Assembly (NCBI GenBank): GCA_009774395.1
Contig: VSNQ01000005.1
Location: 1-64,000, forward strand
DNA length: 64,000 nt
Direction: 5' to 3'
Source: Lachnospiraceae bacterium
GTDB lineage: Bacteria > Bacillota > Clostridia > Lachnospirales > Lachnospiraceae
Shown here: positions 1 to 7,976 of the stretch, piece after piece
How positions within the stretch are numbered: position 1 is the first letter of the stretch
Layout of the letters: each line of letters begins with the position of its first letter
Notes under the pieces: model-generated
Told to the model about the DNA's origin: nothing
What the model saw: only the letters and a program-made list of their open reading frames with translations
The model's database searches: none
Translations under genes and position numbers: made by a program

Positions 1-11
1 GATATACGAAT

Positions 12-44
12 TACATCAGCATTATTGTAGGTAATATTGATGTA
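12..44. repeat. Imperfect inverted repeat downstream of recombinase gene
   Basis: Arms at 12-24 and 32-44 match in 11 of 13 positions around a 7-base loop. It is in the nested element, downstream of the recombinase gene. It could be a terminator-like or recombination structure; no T-run is obvious. Confidence 0.4.
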
Positions 45-103
45 TGAATGAGAGGGATTCCGTAGTAGTCGGCATTGTTGGTAATGTGTATAACTGGCTG
101 TCT

Positions 104-196
104 TATGGAATTGTGGGTAACTCTGTTTGCAGGACGTGGGAAAGCTGCACTTTAGCTTTTCCATGTGCTGTGAATAGAGTTATCCATGATTCCATA
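104..196. repeat. Long inverted repeat (21-base arms) beside recombinase gene
   Basis: Arms at 104-124 and 176-196 match in 18 of 21 positions, with a smaller GGAAAGCT / AGCTTTTCC pairing inside the 51-base loop. It lies 45 bases past the stop codon of the serine recombinase. It could be an att-proximal structure, a transfer origin or a transcription stop; the sequence alone does not decide. Confidence 0.45.
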
Positions 197-241
197 GCCT
201 GTTATGCACATTTCCACAATGCGCCTTTTGTTTTTCAGTCC

Positions 242-2593
242 TTATGCGCTTCGTTCTGCTTCCTGTTTTTTCATGTGGTATGCTTCCCTCCTTGCGGCAA
301 GGTAATTCTCATAGCGTTCCACCGCTTCCGGGTTTCCAGTGGCAGCTTCCTCATACATTTTCTGCCGGGATTTCTTGGTGGCTTCGGATTGATACGCCCG
401 TTTCTTTGCCAGTTCTGCCGCCGCTGCCGGGTCGGTTTTGGCTTGCTGTATTAGTTTCTCCCTTGCGATTTTCTTTCGGCTTCGGTGGGCTTCCAGTCGT
501 GCTGATTCCTCCGGTGTTAAGGATTCCCCCTCTTTTTGGGCGGCGGCAAGCTCTTTGAGTGTCCTTGTCTTTGGCTGTCCGGCTTTCTGCCTTTCGCGCC
601 ACGCCTTATGCTGTTCGGCTTTTTTCCGGCGGTGTTCCACAAGCCGTTCCGTTTCCTCCGGCGTAAGTTCTGCCCCATTTTTTTCAATCTCCATAAGCTC
701 CTTTATGGATTTCTTCTTAGGCGGCTTGGGCGGTTCTGTGGCTTTGCGTTTCTCCCGCCATTCCTTTTGCCACTCCCGGTTATGTGCAAGCCGCTTTTCC
801 TCAGCTTCCTGTTCCTCCGGCGTGAGAAGCCCCGCTTTCTTCCTTGCGGTAAATGCCCGTTTCTCTGCCTTGCGCTTCTCATACCGCGCCTTTTCCAGCT
901 CCTTTGAACGTGCTTCCTTTGCCGCCTGTTCCTCCTGCTGGCGGCGTTGTTCCTCCACCTCTGCCGGGGTGACGATATGGGCGGGCACTTCAAAAGCCCC
1001 GATAAAGTTTAAATAAATGTCTATCCGCTGGCGGCGGTCATTCCCCCGCCCCTCGCCCTCATGCACAATCACTTTCTCGATAAACTCGTTGAGCATGGGT
1101 GTTGTGAGTTCGGAGAAGTCGGTATAGCGTTTCACAAGCTGGATAAACTGGTCTGTTTTCAGCTTGTCGGCGTTCCAGCTCTCTATCTGCCTTTGCCATT
1201 CCGCTATGGACGTTTCCAGCCCGGTCTGTTCCTCGTCATACTCGGCAAGTAGCCGGGTAAAGTGCTTGTCGGGTATCTTGCCCGTGGCGTTGCCCTCGTA
1301 CAGCTTTTTCACAAGCCCGTCCAGCTCTTTGTGCCGCTTCTGTGCCTTGTTGATTTTCTGCTTGCACTCTTTGACGGTTTTTTCTTGGTTCTGGTCGGAC
1401 GCTTCCCGGACACGCTCGGCAAACTCTTTTTCATTGTGCCGCACATACCAGCTCACCCGCTGGATAACGGCAAGAATGGCGGCTTCAATCTTTGCCGTGG
1501 GGATATGGTGCATGGTGCAGTCATGGATTAAATGGCGGTAGCCGGAGCAGATGAAAGCGTCCTCAATCCATTTCCCTTGTACAAGGTTGTAGCGGTGTGT
1601 GAGTTTTGAACCGCAGTCGGCGCAGTAGAGAAGCCCGGTCAAGCGGTTAGGGGCGTTCTGCCGTTTAGGTGCGCGGCGTACCGTTTCCCGTATCTTCTGT
1701 ACGGTCTGCCACGTTTCCACGTCCACAATGGCGGGGATTGCGCCCTCAAAAATATACTGTTCCTCCGGCGCGGTCTTGCGGCTGCTCTTGGTCTTGTAGT
1801 TCTCGCATACAGTTTTCCCTAATACCTTGCGCCCTGTGTATTCCGGGCGTTTCAGTATGTAGCCGATAGTGGTCGCTGACCATGCGTAGGGGTCTGTGTA
1901 TTTTGCCGCCCGGACTGGCTCGCCTGTCCGTTTCCAATGCTCGGACGGGATAGGGATTTTCTCGGTGCGGAGTGCCTTTGCTATGCTGGCTATGGTTTCC
2001 CCGGCAAGGACGCTCTGGAAGATACGGCGCACAACGGCGGCGGCTTCCTCGTCAATCACCCACTCGCCTTTTTCCTCTTTGGAAGCGCGGTAGCCATAGC
2101 AGACACTGCCCGAACAGCGCAAGCCCTTTTCCATTCTGGACTTGAAAACAGCCTTGATTTTGCGGCTGGTGTCGGCAACGTACCACTCGTTTATCACGTC
2201 ACGGAAGATAGACATAATATCAAAGCCGTTGGCGGTGTCAAGGTTGTCATTTGCGGCGATAAAACGCACATGGTACTCGTCAAAGGTGCGCTTTAATAGC
2301 CCCACTTCAACCACGTCACGCCCGATTCGGCTCTGGTCTTTGATGATAACAGTCGCCACGTTCCCCGCCCGGATTTCCTCTAACATAGCGTCCAGCCCCG
2401 GACGCTTGAACGTAGTTCCACGGATTCCGTCATCTGTAAAGTGCCGGATATTGGAAAAGCCGTTTTTCCTTGCGTAGTCCTCCAAAATCCGCTTTTGGTT
2501 CTCAATGCTTACGGATTCGCCTGCCCGCTCGTCGTCATGGGAAAGTCTTTCGTATAGGGCGGTGAGTTTGTCTTTCTCTGCCTGCTTCTTCAT
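242..2593 (-). CDS. Large serine recombinase (TnpX/Tn4451-like)
   Basis: Site-specific recombinase that would excise and integrate the nested element. The N-terminal resolvase domain (about 1-160) has the nucleophile Ser18 in YERLSHDD and the conserved KDQSRIGRD arginine region at 85-93. A recombinase domain follows, then a zinc ribbon (Cys324, Cys327, Cys349, Cys359) and a coiled coil around 400-480. At 783 residues it is longer than many relatives: the last 240 residues form a highly charged tail with three related segments, each carrying an LTPEE motif followed by an Arg/Lys-rich helix. A strong AAAGGAGG site precedes the ATG and a promoter lies at 2641-2670. The family is clear; target choice is inferred from the disrupted virD4 next door. 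Confidence 0.93.
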   Translation of the reverse strand: MKKQAEKDKLTALYERLSHDDERAGESVSIENQKRILEDYARKNGFSNIRHFTDDGIRGTTFKRPGLDAMLEEIRAGNVATVIIKDQSRIGRDVVEVGLLKRTFDEYHVRFIAANDNLDTANGFDIMSIFRDVINEWYVADTSRKIKAVFKSRMEKGLRCSGSVCYGYRASKEEKGEWVIDEEAAAVVRRIFQSVLAGETIASIAKALRTEKIPIPSEHWKRTGEPVRAAKYTDPYAWSATTIGYILKRPEYTGRKVLGKTVCENYKTKSSRKTAPEEQYIFEGAIPAIVDVETWQTVQKIRETVRRAPKRQNAPNRLTGLLYCADCGSKLTHRYNLVQGKWIEDAFICSGYRHLIHDCTMHHIPTAKIEAAILAVIQRVSWYVRHNEKEFAERVREASDQNQEKTVKECKQKINKAQKRHKELDGLVKKLYEGNATGKIPDKHFTRLLAEYDEEQTGLETSIAEWQRQIESWNADKLKTDQFIQLVKRYTDFSELTTPMLNEFIEKVIVHEGEGRGNDRRQRIDIYLNFIGAFEVPAHIVTPAEVEEQRRQQEEQAAKEARSKELEKARYEKRKAEKRAFTARKKAGLLTPEEQEAEEKRLAHNREWQKEWREKRKATEPPKPPKKKSIKELMEIEKNGAELTPEETERLVEHRRKKAEQHKAWRERQKAGQPKTRTLKELAAAQKEGESLTPEESARLEAHRSRKKIAREKLIQQAKTDPAAAAELAKKRAYQSEATKKSRQKMYEEAATGNPEAVERYENYLAARREAYHMKKQEAERSA

Positions 2594-2640
2594 GGTGTGT
2601 AACCTCCTTTCGTTGAGGGTGCGCGCTTCCCTATAACCCT

Positions 2641-2670
2641 ATTATACTTATCTGTTTGGGTCTGTGACAA
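2641..2670 (-). promoter_or_regulatory. Predicted sigma-A promoter of the recombinase gene, spanning the insertion junction
   Basis: Reading the minus strand, TTGTCA (2665-2670) and a perfect TATAAT (2641-2646) are 18 bases apart, about 50 bases before the recombinase start. The -35 hexamer lies within virD4 codons and the -10 within the incoming element. Prediction from consensus only. Confidence 0.5.
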
Positions 2671-3244
2671 CATAGCTGCTGTGCATCTGCATCAGGTTTG
2701 GCTTAACAAAAAAGCGTGTCTTGCCGGAACCGGAACCGCCAATGACAAGGATATTTTTATTCCTTGCGTACTTTGGCTGTTTTGGTCTGCCAGACATCAT
2801 CAGCCTCTCCGTCTGCGTCAACAGGATATTGTTCTCAAATTCAGCGTCCATGTAAGGCTCTATGTCCTTTGCATTGCCCCACCTTGCGGAACCGTACTCC
2901 ATGCCGTGCCGGAACTTCTTGGCGTTTTTTGCTTTGAAATACACCACAAGGCGGAGCGCAATGCCGCACCCTGCGCCTATCAGCAGATCCTTTGGGTAGA
3001 AACTCGGTAACGGGTTGGAAAATAAGCCCTCCATCCCCGCCATGACCGCCATCATCTTTGCGGAAGCGTCCTGCCCCGGCGATACCCGCCACAGACACGC
3101 TATCTTATCACAGAAATATCCGGAAAGCACATAGGGCAGATTCATCAGGACAAGTTTCTTTTTGTCAATATTCCCGGTTTTTGCCTTGAGTTTTTCAGGG
3201 ATTGATTTTAAATCTTTGGCTATGCCGTTTATAATCTTGCTCAT
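2648..3244 (-). pseudogene. virD4: Truncated VirD4/TraG-type coupling protein (N-terminal 198 residues)
   Basis: Type IV coupling proteins are about 600-residue inner-membrane ATPases that bring the relaxosome to the conjugation channel. Here only the N-terminal part remains: membrane segments around residues 35-50 and 85-105, the start of the ATPase domain and Walker A GGSGSGKT (169-176). The frame then runs VVTDP and stops after two foreign codons. Walker B and the rest of the motor are missing. It overlaps the upstream PcfB gene by 4 bases (ATGA). The cause is the serine-recombinase element at 1-2654. The product should be inactive, so conjugation of the host element is probably blocked unless the insert excises precisely. 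Confidence 0.85.
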
Positions 3245-3717
3245 AGGCTCTGCCCCCTGTCCTTTTTCTTCTCCCGGCTGCGTTCCCGGTTCTTGTCCTG
3301 CGATACTGCGTCCTTGAAATGCTTCAGCTTCTCCCGCAGGGAAACCCTGCCTTTCTTTTTCTCGTTGCCATAAACAAATTCCTTGAATGCCTGTGCCACC
3401 GCATCGGCATCCCTGCCCTTGAAAAAGACTAGATATTTCGGCGGTTCGGTTGTCTTGTCCTTCTTTATGGCAAAATCAACATTGTACTTTTTTGCGACAC
3501 GCTCAAAAGATTTGATGTTGCCGTCCGTGACTTCAATCGACGATACCCCCACGCCATTGCCAATGAGCTTTTTCACAGAGGTTTTCCCATGCGTTTTCTG
3601 TGCCTTCTGCTTATGGTGGTTTAAGTACATCCTCATTGCAGCTTTCAGCACACCGGCATCTAATTTTGCGGTCTTAACCACAAGGGCGATTGTTTTCTGT
3701 GTGACTTCCTCCTGCAT
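3241..3717 (-). CDS. PcfB-family (DUF3801) conjugation protein
   Basis: Accessory protein of the relaxosome/coupling complex in Gram-positive conjugative plasmids and elements (PcfB of pCF10). It is 158 residues if started at the ATG at 3717, which has GGGAGGTG five to six bases upstream; a longer frame to 3753 lacks a good ribosome site. Recognisable features are the TQKTIALVVKTAKL N-terminus, a central KYLVFFKGRDADAVAQAF segment and a very basic Lys/Arg/Glu-rich C-terminus. It overlaps the truncated virD4 by 4 bases, so the two were translationally coupled. Assignment is from family resemblance and the usual position just before virD4. Confidence 0.8.
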   Translation of the reverse strand: MQEEVTQKTIALVVKTAKLDAGVLKAAMRMYLNHHKQKAQKTHGKTSVKKLIGNGVGVSSIEVTDGNIKSFERVAKKYNVDFAIKKDKTTEPPKYLVFFKGRDADAVAQAFKEFVYGNEKKKGRVSLREKLKHFKDAVSQDKNRERSREKKKDRGQSL

Positions 3718-3829
3718 TAAGCACCTCCCTGTTATGTTCCTGTGAAAGTCCATGCACTAAGGCGGAATCCCCCGACAGATAATGTAATAAATAATTTTCT
3801 CCTTTAAATACACTTATTTCTCCTTTCCA

Positions 3830-3852
3830 CTTCTGGACATTGTGTCCAGAAG
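3830..3852. repeat. Perfect inverted repeat CTTCTGGACA-TTG-TGTCCAGAAG
   Basis: Ten-base perfect arms at 3830-3839 and 3843-3852 with a 3-base loop, upstream of the PcfB gene. A near copy of its right half (GACATTATGTCCAGAAG) occurs at 4243-4259, on the other side of the small frame 3857-4213. It could be an operator or an attenuator; no T-run follows. Confidence 0.45.
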
Positions 3853-3856
3853 CAGT

Positions 3857-4213
3857 CTAAAATTTTTTAATCCTCTTTTTTTCCTTCATTTCTGTTCCCA
3901 TAAGAACCCCGCCGTACTGTTTCATCGTTGCCGCTGTCATTGCGGTTCCTGTACCCTCCATCATCATTTTTATGCCCCCAGCATTTCCCTCCATCATTTC
4001 CACATATCCGCTTATGAAAGTAAAAATACCCCGCACGGACATAAGGCTGCATAAAATACGCCAGAATATCCCCTGCCTGTTTTCCGTACTCTCTGCCCGT
4101 AGCCTGTTCATTTTCCGAAGCATAAAGTAAAACCGGGCAGACACCCATACTGCCTCAAAATAACTTCTCAATCTGCTTATCTTTTTATGAACCTGCATAT
4201 ATTCCCTTTTCAC
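3857..4213 (-). CDS. Possible small protein, function unknown
   Basis: A 118-residue frame starting with GTG, or 113 residues from an ATG preceded by AGGG, fills the space between two conserved element genes. The translation is Arg/Lys-rich at the start, has a hydrophobic stretch near residues 50-70 (IFWRILCSLMSVRGIFTFI) and a Met/Gly-rich end. I recognise no family. Because overlapping frames in the same stretch are also open, it may be a chance frame. Confidence 0.3.
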   Translation of the reverse strand: MKREYMQVHKKISRLRSYFEAVWVSARFYFMLRKMNRLRAESTENRQGIFWRILCSLMSVRGIFTFISGYVEMMEGNAGGIKMMMEGTGTAMTAATMKQYGGVLMGTEMKEKKRIKKF

Positions 4214-4220
4214 TTCAAAT

Positions 4221-4239
4221 CCTTCTGCAACGCAGAAGG
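4221..4239. repeat. Short perfect hairpin CCTTCTGC-AAC-GCAGAAGG
   Basis: Eight-base arms with a 3-base loop between the stop of the 221-residue gene and the start of the small frame at 4213. It has no T-run, so it is more likely a translational or processing signal than a terminator. Confidence 0.35.
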
Positions 4240-4260
4240 ATTGACATTATGTCCAGAAGT

Positions 4261-4926
4261 TCATCCTTTTTCATTTAAACAGTAGATTGTGTGGAGATTG
4301 GCAGACAGTCCGCTGCCGCTGTATTCCACATCATCAAGCAGTAGCGCCTGAAACAGTACATCCCACACTCCGTCAAGCAGCACAATTTTCTGTTCCGGTT
4401 CTGCAAGGTGTCCATATTCCACCCCGTCCGCAGAAGCCGATTTCCTTGCTGCTTCACAATAAGTAAACAGACCGAGGATATATTTGTTTGACATGATAAA
4501 GGCATAGGTTTCCTGCCCGTTGTGGGTCAGCTGGTATTTCTCCGCCTCCCCCTCCGGGAGCGTGAAGATGCACCGCACTGTTTCCAGACAAAGCCCCCTG
4601 TCATAATCCGGCTGTAACCGCTTTTTATACCGCTGTACCCTTGCATAAATCCCCTCCCTGTCCATGACGGAACGGGTACGCTTAAACTGCGGTTTTTTGC
4701 AGAGCATATCCAAGTCCATATATACGTTGTTGATTATGGTCTTTTCCGCATACTGCCGGAAAGTCTTTATCCTTAACATCCATGCAAGCACTTCGTCCAG
4801 CTTTTCCTCTGACGTAATCGGCTGGAAAGGCTTGCTGCCAAACTCCAGCCTGTCAAACATAAGCGGACAGCTCCCTTTCTTTGCCTCACGCTCCATTGCC
4901 CTCTTTACATCCCGTAATGATTCCAA
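4261..4926 (-). CDS. Conserved-looking conjugative element protein, function unknown
   Basis: 221 residues, soluble, mixed charge, no signal peptide or membrane segment. Translation probably starts at TTG (4926) with GAGGG six bases upstream; an in-frame ATG at 4896 is an alternative. The position between RepA and PcfB is one usually filled by poorly characterised accessory genes. I can see no catalytic motif and do not assign a function. Confidence 0.7.
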   Translation of the reverse strand: MESLRDVKRAMEREAKKGSCPLMFDRLEFGSKPFQPITSEEKLDEVLAWMLRIKTFRQYAEKTIINNVYMDLDMLCKKPQFKRTRSVMDREGIYARVQRYKKRLQPDYDRGLCLETVRCIFTLPEGEAEKYQLTHNGQETYAFIMSNKYILGLFTYCEAARKSASADGVEYGHLAEPEQKIVLLDGVWDVLFQALLLDDVEYSGSGLSANLHTIYCLNEKG

Positions 4927-5075
4927 TACAATCCCTCACTTCCCGTTTCCTGATATACTGCCCGGAAACAATAAAAAGGACGGCTACAAATCTGCTGACT
5001 CATAACCGCCCTTACGCTGTTCCCAATTTATCATTTTTTTAAGACAGAGGGCTTCACCCTCCGTACCTCCTGAAA

Positions 5076-5121
5076 CCTTGCAGGAAGTGTGATTGAAAAG
5101 ATAATCACACTTCCTGCAAGG
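5076..5121. repeat. Perfect 19-base inverted repeat
   Basis: Arms at 5076-5094 and 5103-5121 are perfectly complementary around the 8-base loop GAAAAGAT, in the gap between the genes at 4261-4926 and 5210-5545. No U-tract follows on either strand. It may be an mRNA-stabilising, attenuating or protein-binding structure. Confidence 0.6.
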
Positions 5122-5209
5122 CTTGAAAATGCCACCCGCCGCACTTTGGCAGGCTCATACTGTTTCTATTCCCACTGTTTTTATGAAACACTGCTTCCCA
5201 CCCACAGGT

Positions 5210-5545
5210 TCAGCCTGCTTTTTCTCCGTCTGCCAGTACGCCAATCCTTGAAAGCCTTTCCATAAGGGCATCTTCCGGCTCAAACTCCTGTAGCTGGGAA
5301 CTGTCAGCTAAAATAAACCTCTCTTTATAACGGTTCATCATATCCATCAGCATCAGGTAACATTCCTGATGATAGAGGAAACTGGCAAGGCAGAGCAGCT
5401 CGCTGTCGCTTAATTCGCCTATCTTGAAGTAATTTTCAAAATCATAATTGTCAGCAAATTTGCAGAAAGCCAGCTTTTCCAATAACAGCTCCCTGCCCAT
5501 GCCGTCCTGTTCCTCATACTTTTTTTGCAGTTCTTTTTTGTCCAT
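5210..5545 (-). CDS. Small acidic element protein, function unknown
   Basis: 111 residues starting at ATG with AAAGGAG upstream. Acidic and mostly helical in appearance, with Leu-rich segments and no membrane segment, zinc motif or HTH. It is divergent from the HTH gene at 5658, with which it shares a 112-base intergenic region that may hold both promoters. Likely a conserved accessory protein of this conjugative element family; no function assigned. Confidence 0.65.
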   Translation of the reverse strand: MDKKELQKKYEEQDGMGRELLLEKLAFCKFADNYDFENYFKIGELSDSELLCLASFLYHQECYLMLMDMMNRYKERFILADSSQLQEFEPEDALMERLSRIGVLADGEKAG

Positions 5546-5657
5546 ATCCCTTTACTCCTTTTCTTTTAATCTCCGATTTTGGTAACTATAGCCATCTCCA
5601 TTATAGGAGCATAATTATACATATTCAAAGACAAACAGAAAGGAAATACCGCATATT

Positions 5658-5882
5658 ATGATTAAATTCGACAAACTTTTCCAGACCTTAAAGGAGAACG
5701 GAATCAGCCAGTACAGCCTCTATACCCATTACGGTGTGAGCCGTTCACAGATACAGCGGCTGAAAACCAACCAGTCCGTCACCACCCACACGCTGAACAT
5801 GATACTGAATATCTTAGGCGAAGGCTTTTCCCTGAATGACATCGCCGAATTTTCACCGGACACAGGGCAGAAAAAAGATTGA
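5658..5882 (+). CDS. Small Cro/C1-type (XRE) HTH regulator
   Basis: 74 residues that are almost only a helix-turn-helix DNA-binding domain: the HTH covers about residues 14-50 (YSLYTHYGVSRSQIQRLKTN) and is followed by a short acidic tail. It is the only plus-strand gene in the element block and faces the minus-strand repA tail-to-tail. This orientation and size fit a small repressor controlling the divergent maintenance or transfer genes. A strong terminator overlaps its 3' end. Confidence 0.85.
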   Translation: MIKFDKLFQTLKENGISQYSLYTHYGVSRSQIQRLKTNQSVTTHTLNMILNILGEGFSLNDIAEFSPDTGQKKD

Positions 5883-5897
5883 ACTGCCCTGTTTTTT
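5862..5897 (+). terminator. Rho-independent terminator of the HTH gene
   Basis: ACAGGGCAG (5862-5870) pairs perfectly with CTGCCCTGT (5884-5892), followed directly by TTTTTT. The stop codon of the HTH gene is inside the loop. It also separates this transcript from the convergent repA. Confidence 0.85.
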
Positions 5898-5898
5898 G

Positions 5899-7071
5899 TT
5901 AAGTAATCCCTTTCTCTGCCCACCCTCCGCCATACATATCATGCTGCACCTCCTGCTGGTAATAATGGCTCATGGTTGAGGGGGCATTGTAAAGCGCAGT
6001 GATCAGGTATGCCCTGATATTTGTTATCTTCGTAACCGTTCCCTTCATACAGCCCATCACATATCCCACATGGCTGCTGTTCAGCTTCAGGAAACGGGAT
6101 TTTACAAGCTCATAAGGGTAATCCTCCCCGTTGATGCGGATTGTTTTCCGCTTCACGCATACCACGTCACAGACAGTTTCGTAGATTTCTTCATACATCT
6201 CCTTATCGCCGTACTGGTCATATTTCATGTGGTGTTCATATTCCAGATTTTTACGGATCAGTGCCATATATGCGTCTGTTTCATCTATCGCATCAATCTC
6301 ATCAATCCTGTTATCTTTTTCCTGTGTGCCTTTGCTATCCATGCTTCCCACAGATTGATTGATAGGATTGGTATCACTCATATCAGTATAATTATTGTTA
6401 GTCTGACTATTTTCAGTCTGGCTATAATCAGTATAATTATAATCAGTATAATTAGGGGAAACTTCTTTTACCTCTTGAAGTTCAACCTCTTTACTTGCAG
6501 AAGTAAAATCTTTTTCCCTCTGCAAGTCAGTTTCTTTTACTTCTTGAGGTAAAATTTCTTTACTTCTTGAAGTAAAAAGATTTTCTTCCTTTACCTCTTG
6601 AAGTTCATTTTCTTTACTTCCAGAAGTCAAATTCTTTTCCTCCTTGAAGTAAAAATTTTTTACTTCTGTGGAATTATCAGTGTTCCCACTTTCTTTTTCC
6701 TCTGCCGAAGCAAAATTTTTGACATAAATAATATCCGGTTTTCCAAGCCCCCTGCGTTTTTTCTCCATCAATCCGATGCCGTTCTCACTGTCCAGTTCCC
6801 TCATAATCTTAATGCACGTTGGCTTTGAACATCCTAAATCTTCCATGACGTTATCAACCGAGTAAATAATGTATGCCCTGTTTTCTTCATCAATCCAGCC
6901 ATTCTTCATGGATAATGCCATACGGTCAAGCATCAATCCATACAGGAGCTTGGCATCGCTGCTAAGCCCCTTGAAACGCTCGTCCTTAATCAGCAGGCGG
7001 GGAACACGGTAAAAAGAAAACTGCTCTGCTTCTACGCCATAGTAATAATCAAACTTCAATGGCTCGCCCAT
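5899..7071 (-). CDS. repA: Replication initiator protein A (RepA_N, DUF6017-type C-terminus)
   Basis: Initiator used by conjugative elements and plasmids of Firmicutes for autonomous replication. The N-terminal RepA_N winged-helix region (about 1-115) shows FSFYRVPRLLIKDERFKGLS and SSDAKLLYGLMLDRM. The C-terminal domain (about 260-375) contains the conserved MKGTVTKITNIRAYLITALYN region. Between them is a repetitive linker with three to four copies of an FTS-SKE-LQEVKE unit and an Asn/Thr/Tyr-rich run (NYTDYNYTDYSQT). GGCGG lies before the ATG. The gene sits between the HTH regulator and parAB, the usual order. The linker repeats are repeats at DNA level too and could vary in copy number. Confidence 0.9.
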   Translation of the reverse strand: MGEPLKFDYYYGVEAEQFSFYRVPRLLIKDERFKGLSSDAKLLYGLMLDRMALSMKNGWIDEENRAYIIYSVDNVMEDLGCSKPTCIKIMRELDSENGIGLMEKKRRGLGKPDIIYVKNFASAEEKESGNTDNSTEVKNFYFKEEKNLTSGSKENELQEVKEENLFTSRSKEILPQEVKETDLQREKDFTSASKEVELQEVKEVSPNYTDYNYTDYSQTENSQTNNNYTDMSDTNPINQSVGSMDSKGTQEKDNRIDEIDAIDETDAYMALIRKNLEYEHHMKYDQYGDKEMYEEIYETVCDVVCVKRKTIRINGEDYPYELVKSRFLKLNSSHVGYVMGCMKGTVTKITNIRAYLITALYNAPSTMSHYYQQEVQHDMYGGGWAEKGIT

Positions 7072-7085
7072 TTTTACCGCCTCCT

Positions 7086-7976
7086 TTACTGCTTACTCAA
7101 GCCATTCATGGCGTTCCATTCCTCCAAAAGCTGGATAATGATGCCCTCTATGTCATCATTGGAATAGTCCTCCGAAAAATATCTGCTAATCTTATCGCCC
7201 TTAATTGTTACCTTTCTCTCTTTTGGCTTTTCCTCTGCCAGTATCAGCCTGACCATTGCCAGCGTCAGCTCGCCGCTTTTTCCATATTCTTTCAGCTTCG
7301 CCGCCTGTGCGTTGGAAACCGATGCACCCGTTTCCTGAAGAATGACTGTTACATACTGCTGCTGTTCTTCCGACAGGAAAGAAATGTCCACTCCCTGCGC
7401 TATCCCTATCTTTTTTGCGTCCACCATGCCAAGCAGCTCGTCCGAGAGCCTTGCAAGCCACACATACCTCTGTACCGTCTTTCCGCTTTCCCCGGCAGCT
7501 TCCCCCACTTCGTCAAGGGTGCTGCCGCCCTTGCTGCCCTGGTGCTTCATCGCTTCATACTTCATGGCATAAGCCCTTGCCTTCTCGCTGGGCAGAATAT
7601 CCTCACGCTGGATATTGGAATCCACCATGATAATTGTTGCTTCATCGTCCGTATAATTCCTTACGATTACGGGCATTGTGTCTAACCCTGCCCTTTCAGA
7701 ACCCCGTTTCCTGCGGTGTCCGGCTATGATCTCATAGCCGCCGCCCGCTCTTGGTCTGACAATTCCGGGTACTAACACCCCATACTTCCCAATGCTCTCC
7801 GTGGTTTCCTCCATTTTTTCATCATCAAGGACACGGAACGGGTGTCCCTTGAATGTATGCAGCTCCTCCAGCTTCGCATGGATAATCTGCTCCCCTGATG
7901 CGCTCTCTGCACCGCCAAATAAATCATCAAAGCTGTTCAGCCTGACTTTTGATGCGCTCCCTGCCTTACTGCCCAT
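7086..7976 (-). CDS. parB: ParB/Spo0J-family partition protein
   Basis: Centromere-binding CTPase partner of ParA that segregates the element's circular form. The ParB N-terminal domain is clear: HPFRVLDDEKMEE near residue 45, EIIAGHRRKRGSERAG (the CTP-binding box equivalent) and ATIIMVDSNIQREDILPSE near 115-135, followed by an HTH region around 150-190. The ATG at 7976 is preferred because AAAGGAGG is about 9 bases upstream; a TTG at 7982 is too close. It overlaps the end of parA by 11 bases, so the two are translationally coupled. Confidence 0.92.
   Translation of the reverse strand: MGSKAGSASKVRLNSFDDLFGGAESASGEQIIHAKLEELHTFKGHPFRVLDDEKMEETTESIGKYGVLVPGIVRPRAGGGYEIIAGHRRKRGSERAGLDTMPVIVRNYTDDEATIIMVDSNIQREDILPSEKARAYAMKYEAMKHQGSKGGSTLDEVGEAAGESGKTVQRYVWLARLSDELLGMVDAKKIGIAQGVDISFLSEEQQQYVTVILQETGASVSNAQAAKLKEYGKSGELTLAMVRLILAEEKPKERKVTIKGDKISRYFSEDYSNDDIEGIIIQLLEEWNAMNGLSKQ

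Larger units (their letters stand above)
1..2654. mobile_element. Nested element with large serine recombinase, inserted in virD4
   Basis: The coupling-protein gene stops making sense at about 2655, right after codons for VVTDP, and is followed immediately by the promoter and gene of a large serine recombinase. This is the arrangement expected when an integrative mobilizable element or Tn4451-like transposon inserts into a conserved virD4 site. Only one end of the nested element is in the window; its other end and the rest of virD4 should lie to the left. The boundary is inferred from where homology to the usual VirD4 sequence ends. Confidence 0.7.

Noticed and set aside
242..1016. Plus-strand open frames opposite the recombinase gene
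   Set aside because: They are antisense to a well-supported gene, have no ribosome sites, and their composition mirrors the Lys/Glu/Arg-rich tail.
4927..5209. Small RNA or toxin-antitoxin gene in this gap
   Set aside because: Apart from the 19-base inverted repeat there is no promoter-terminator pair or small frame with a ribosome site.
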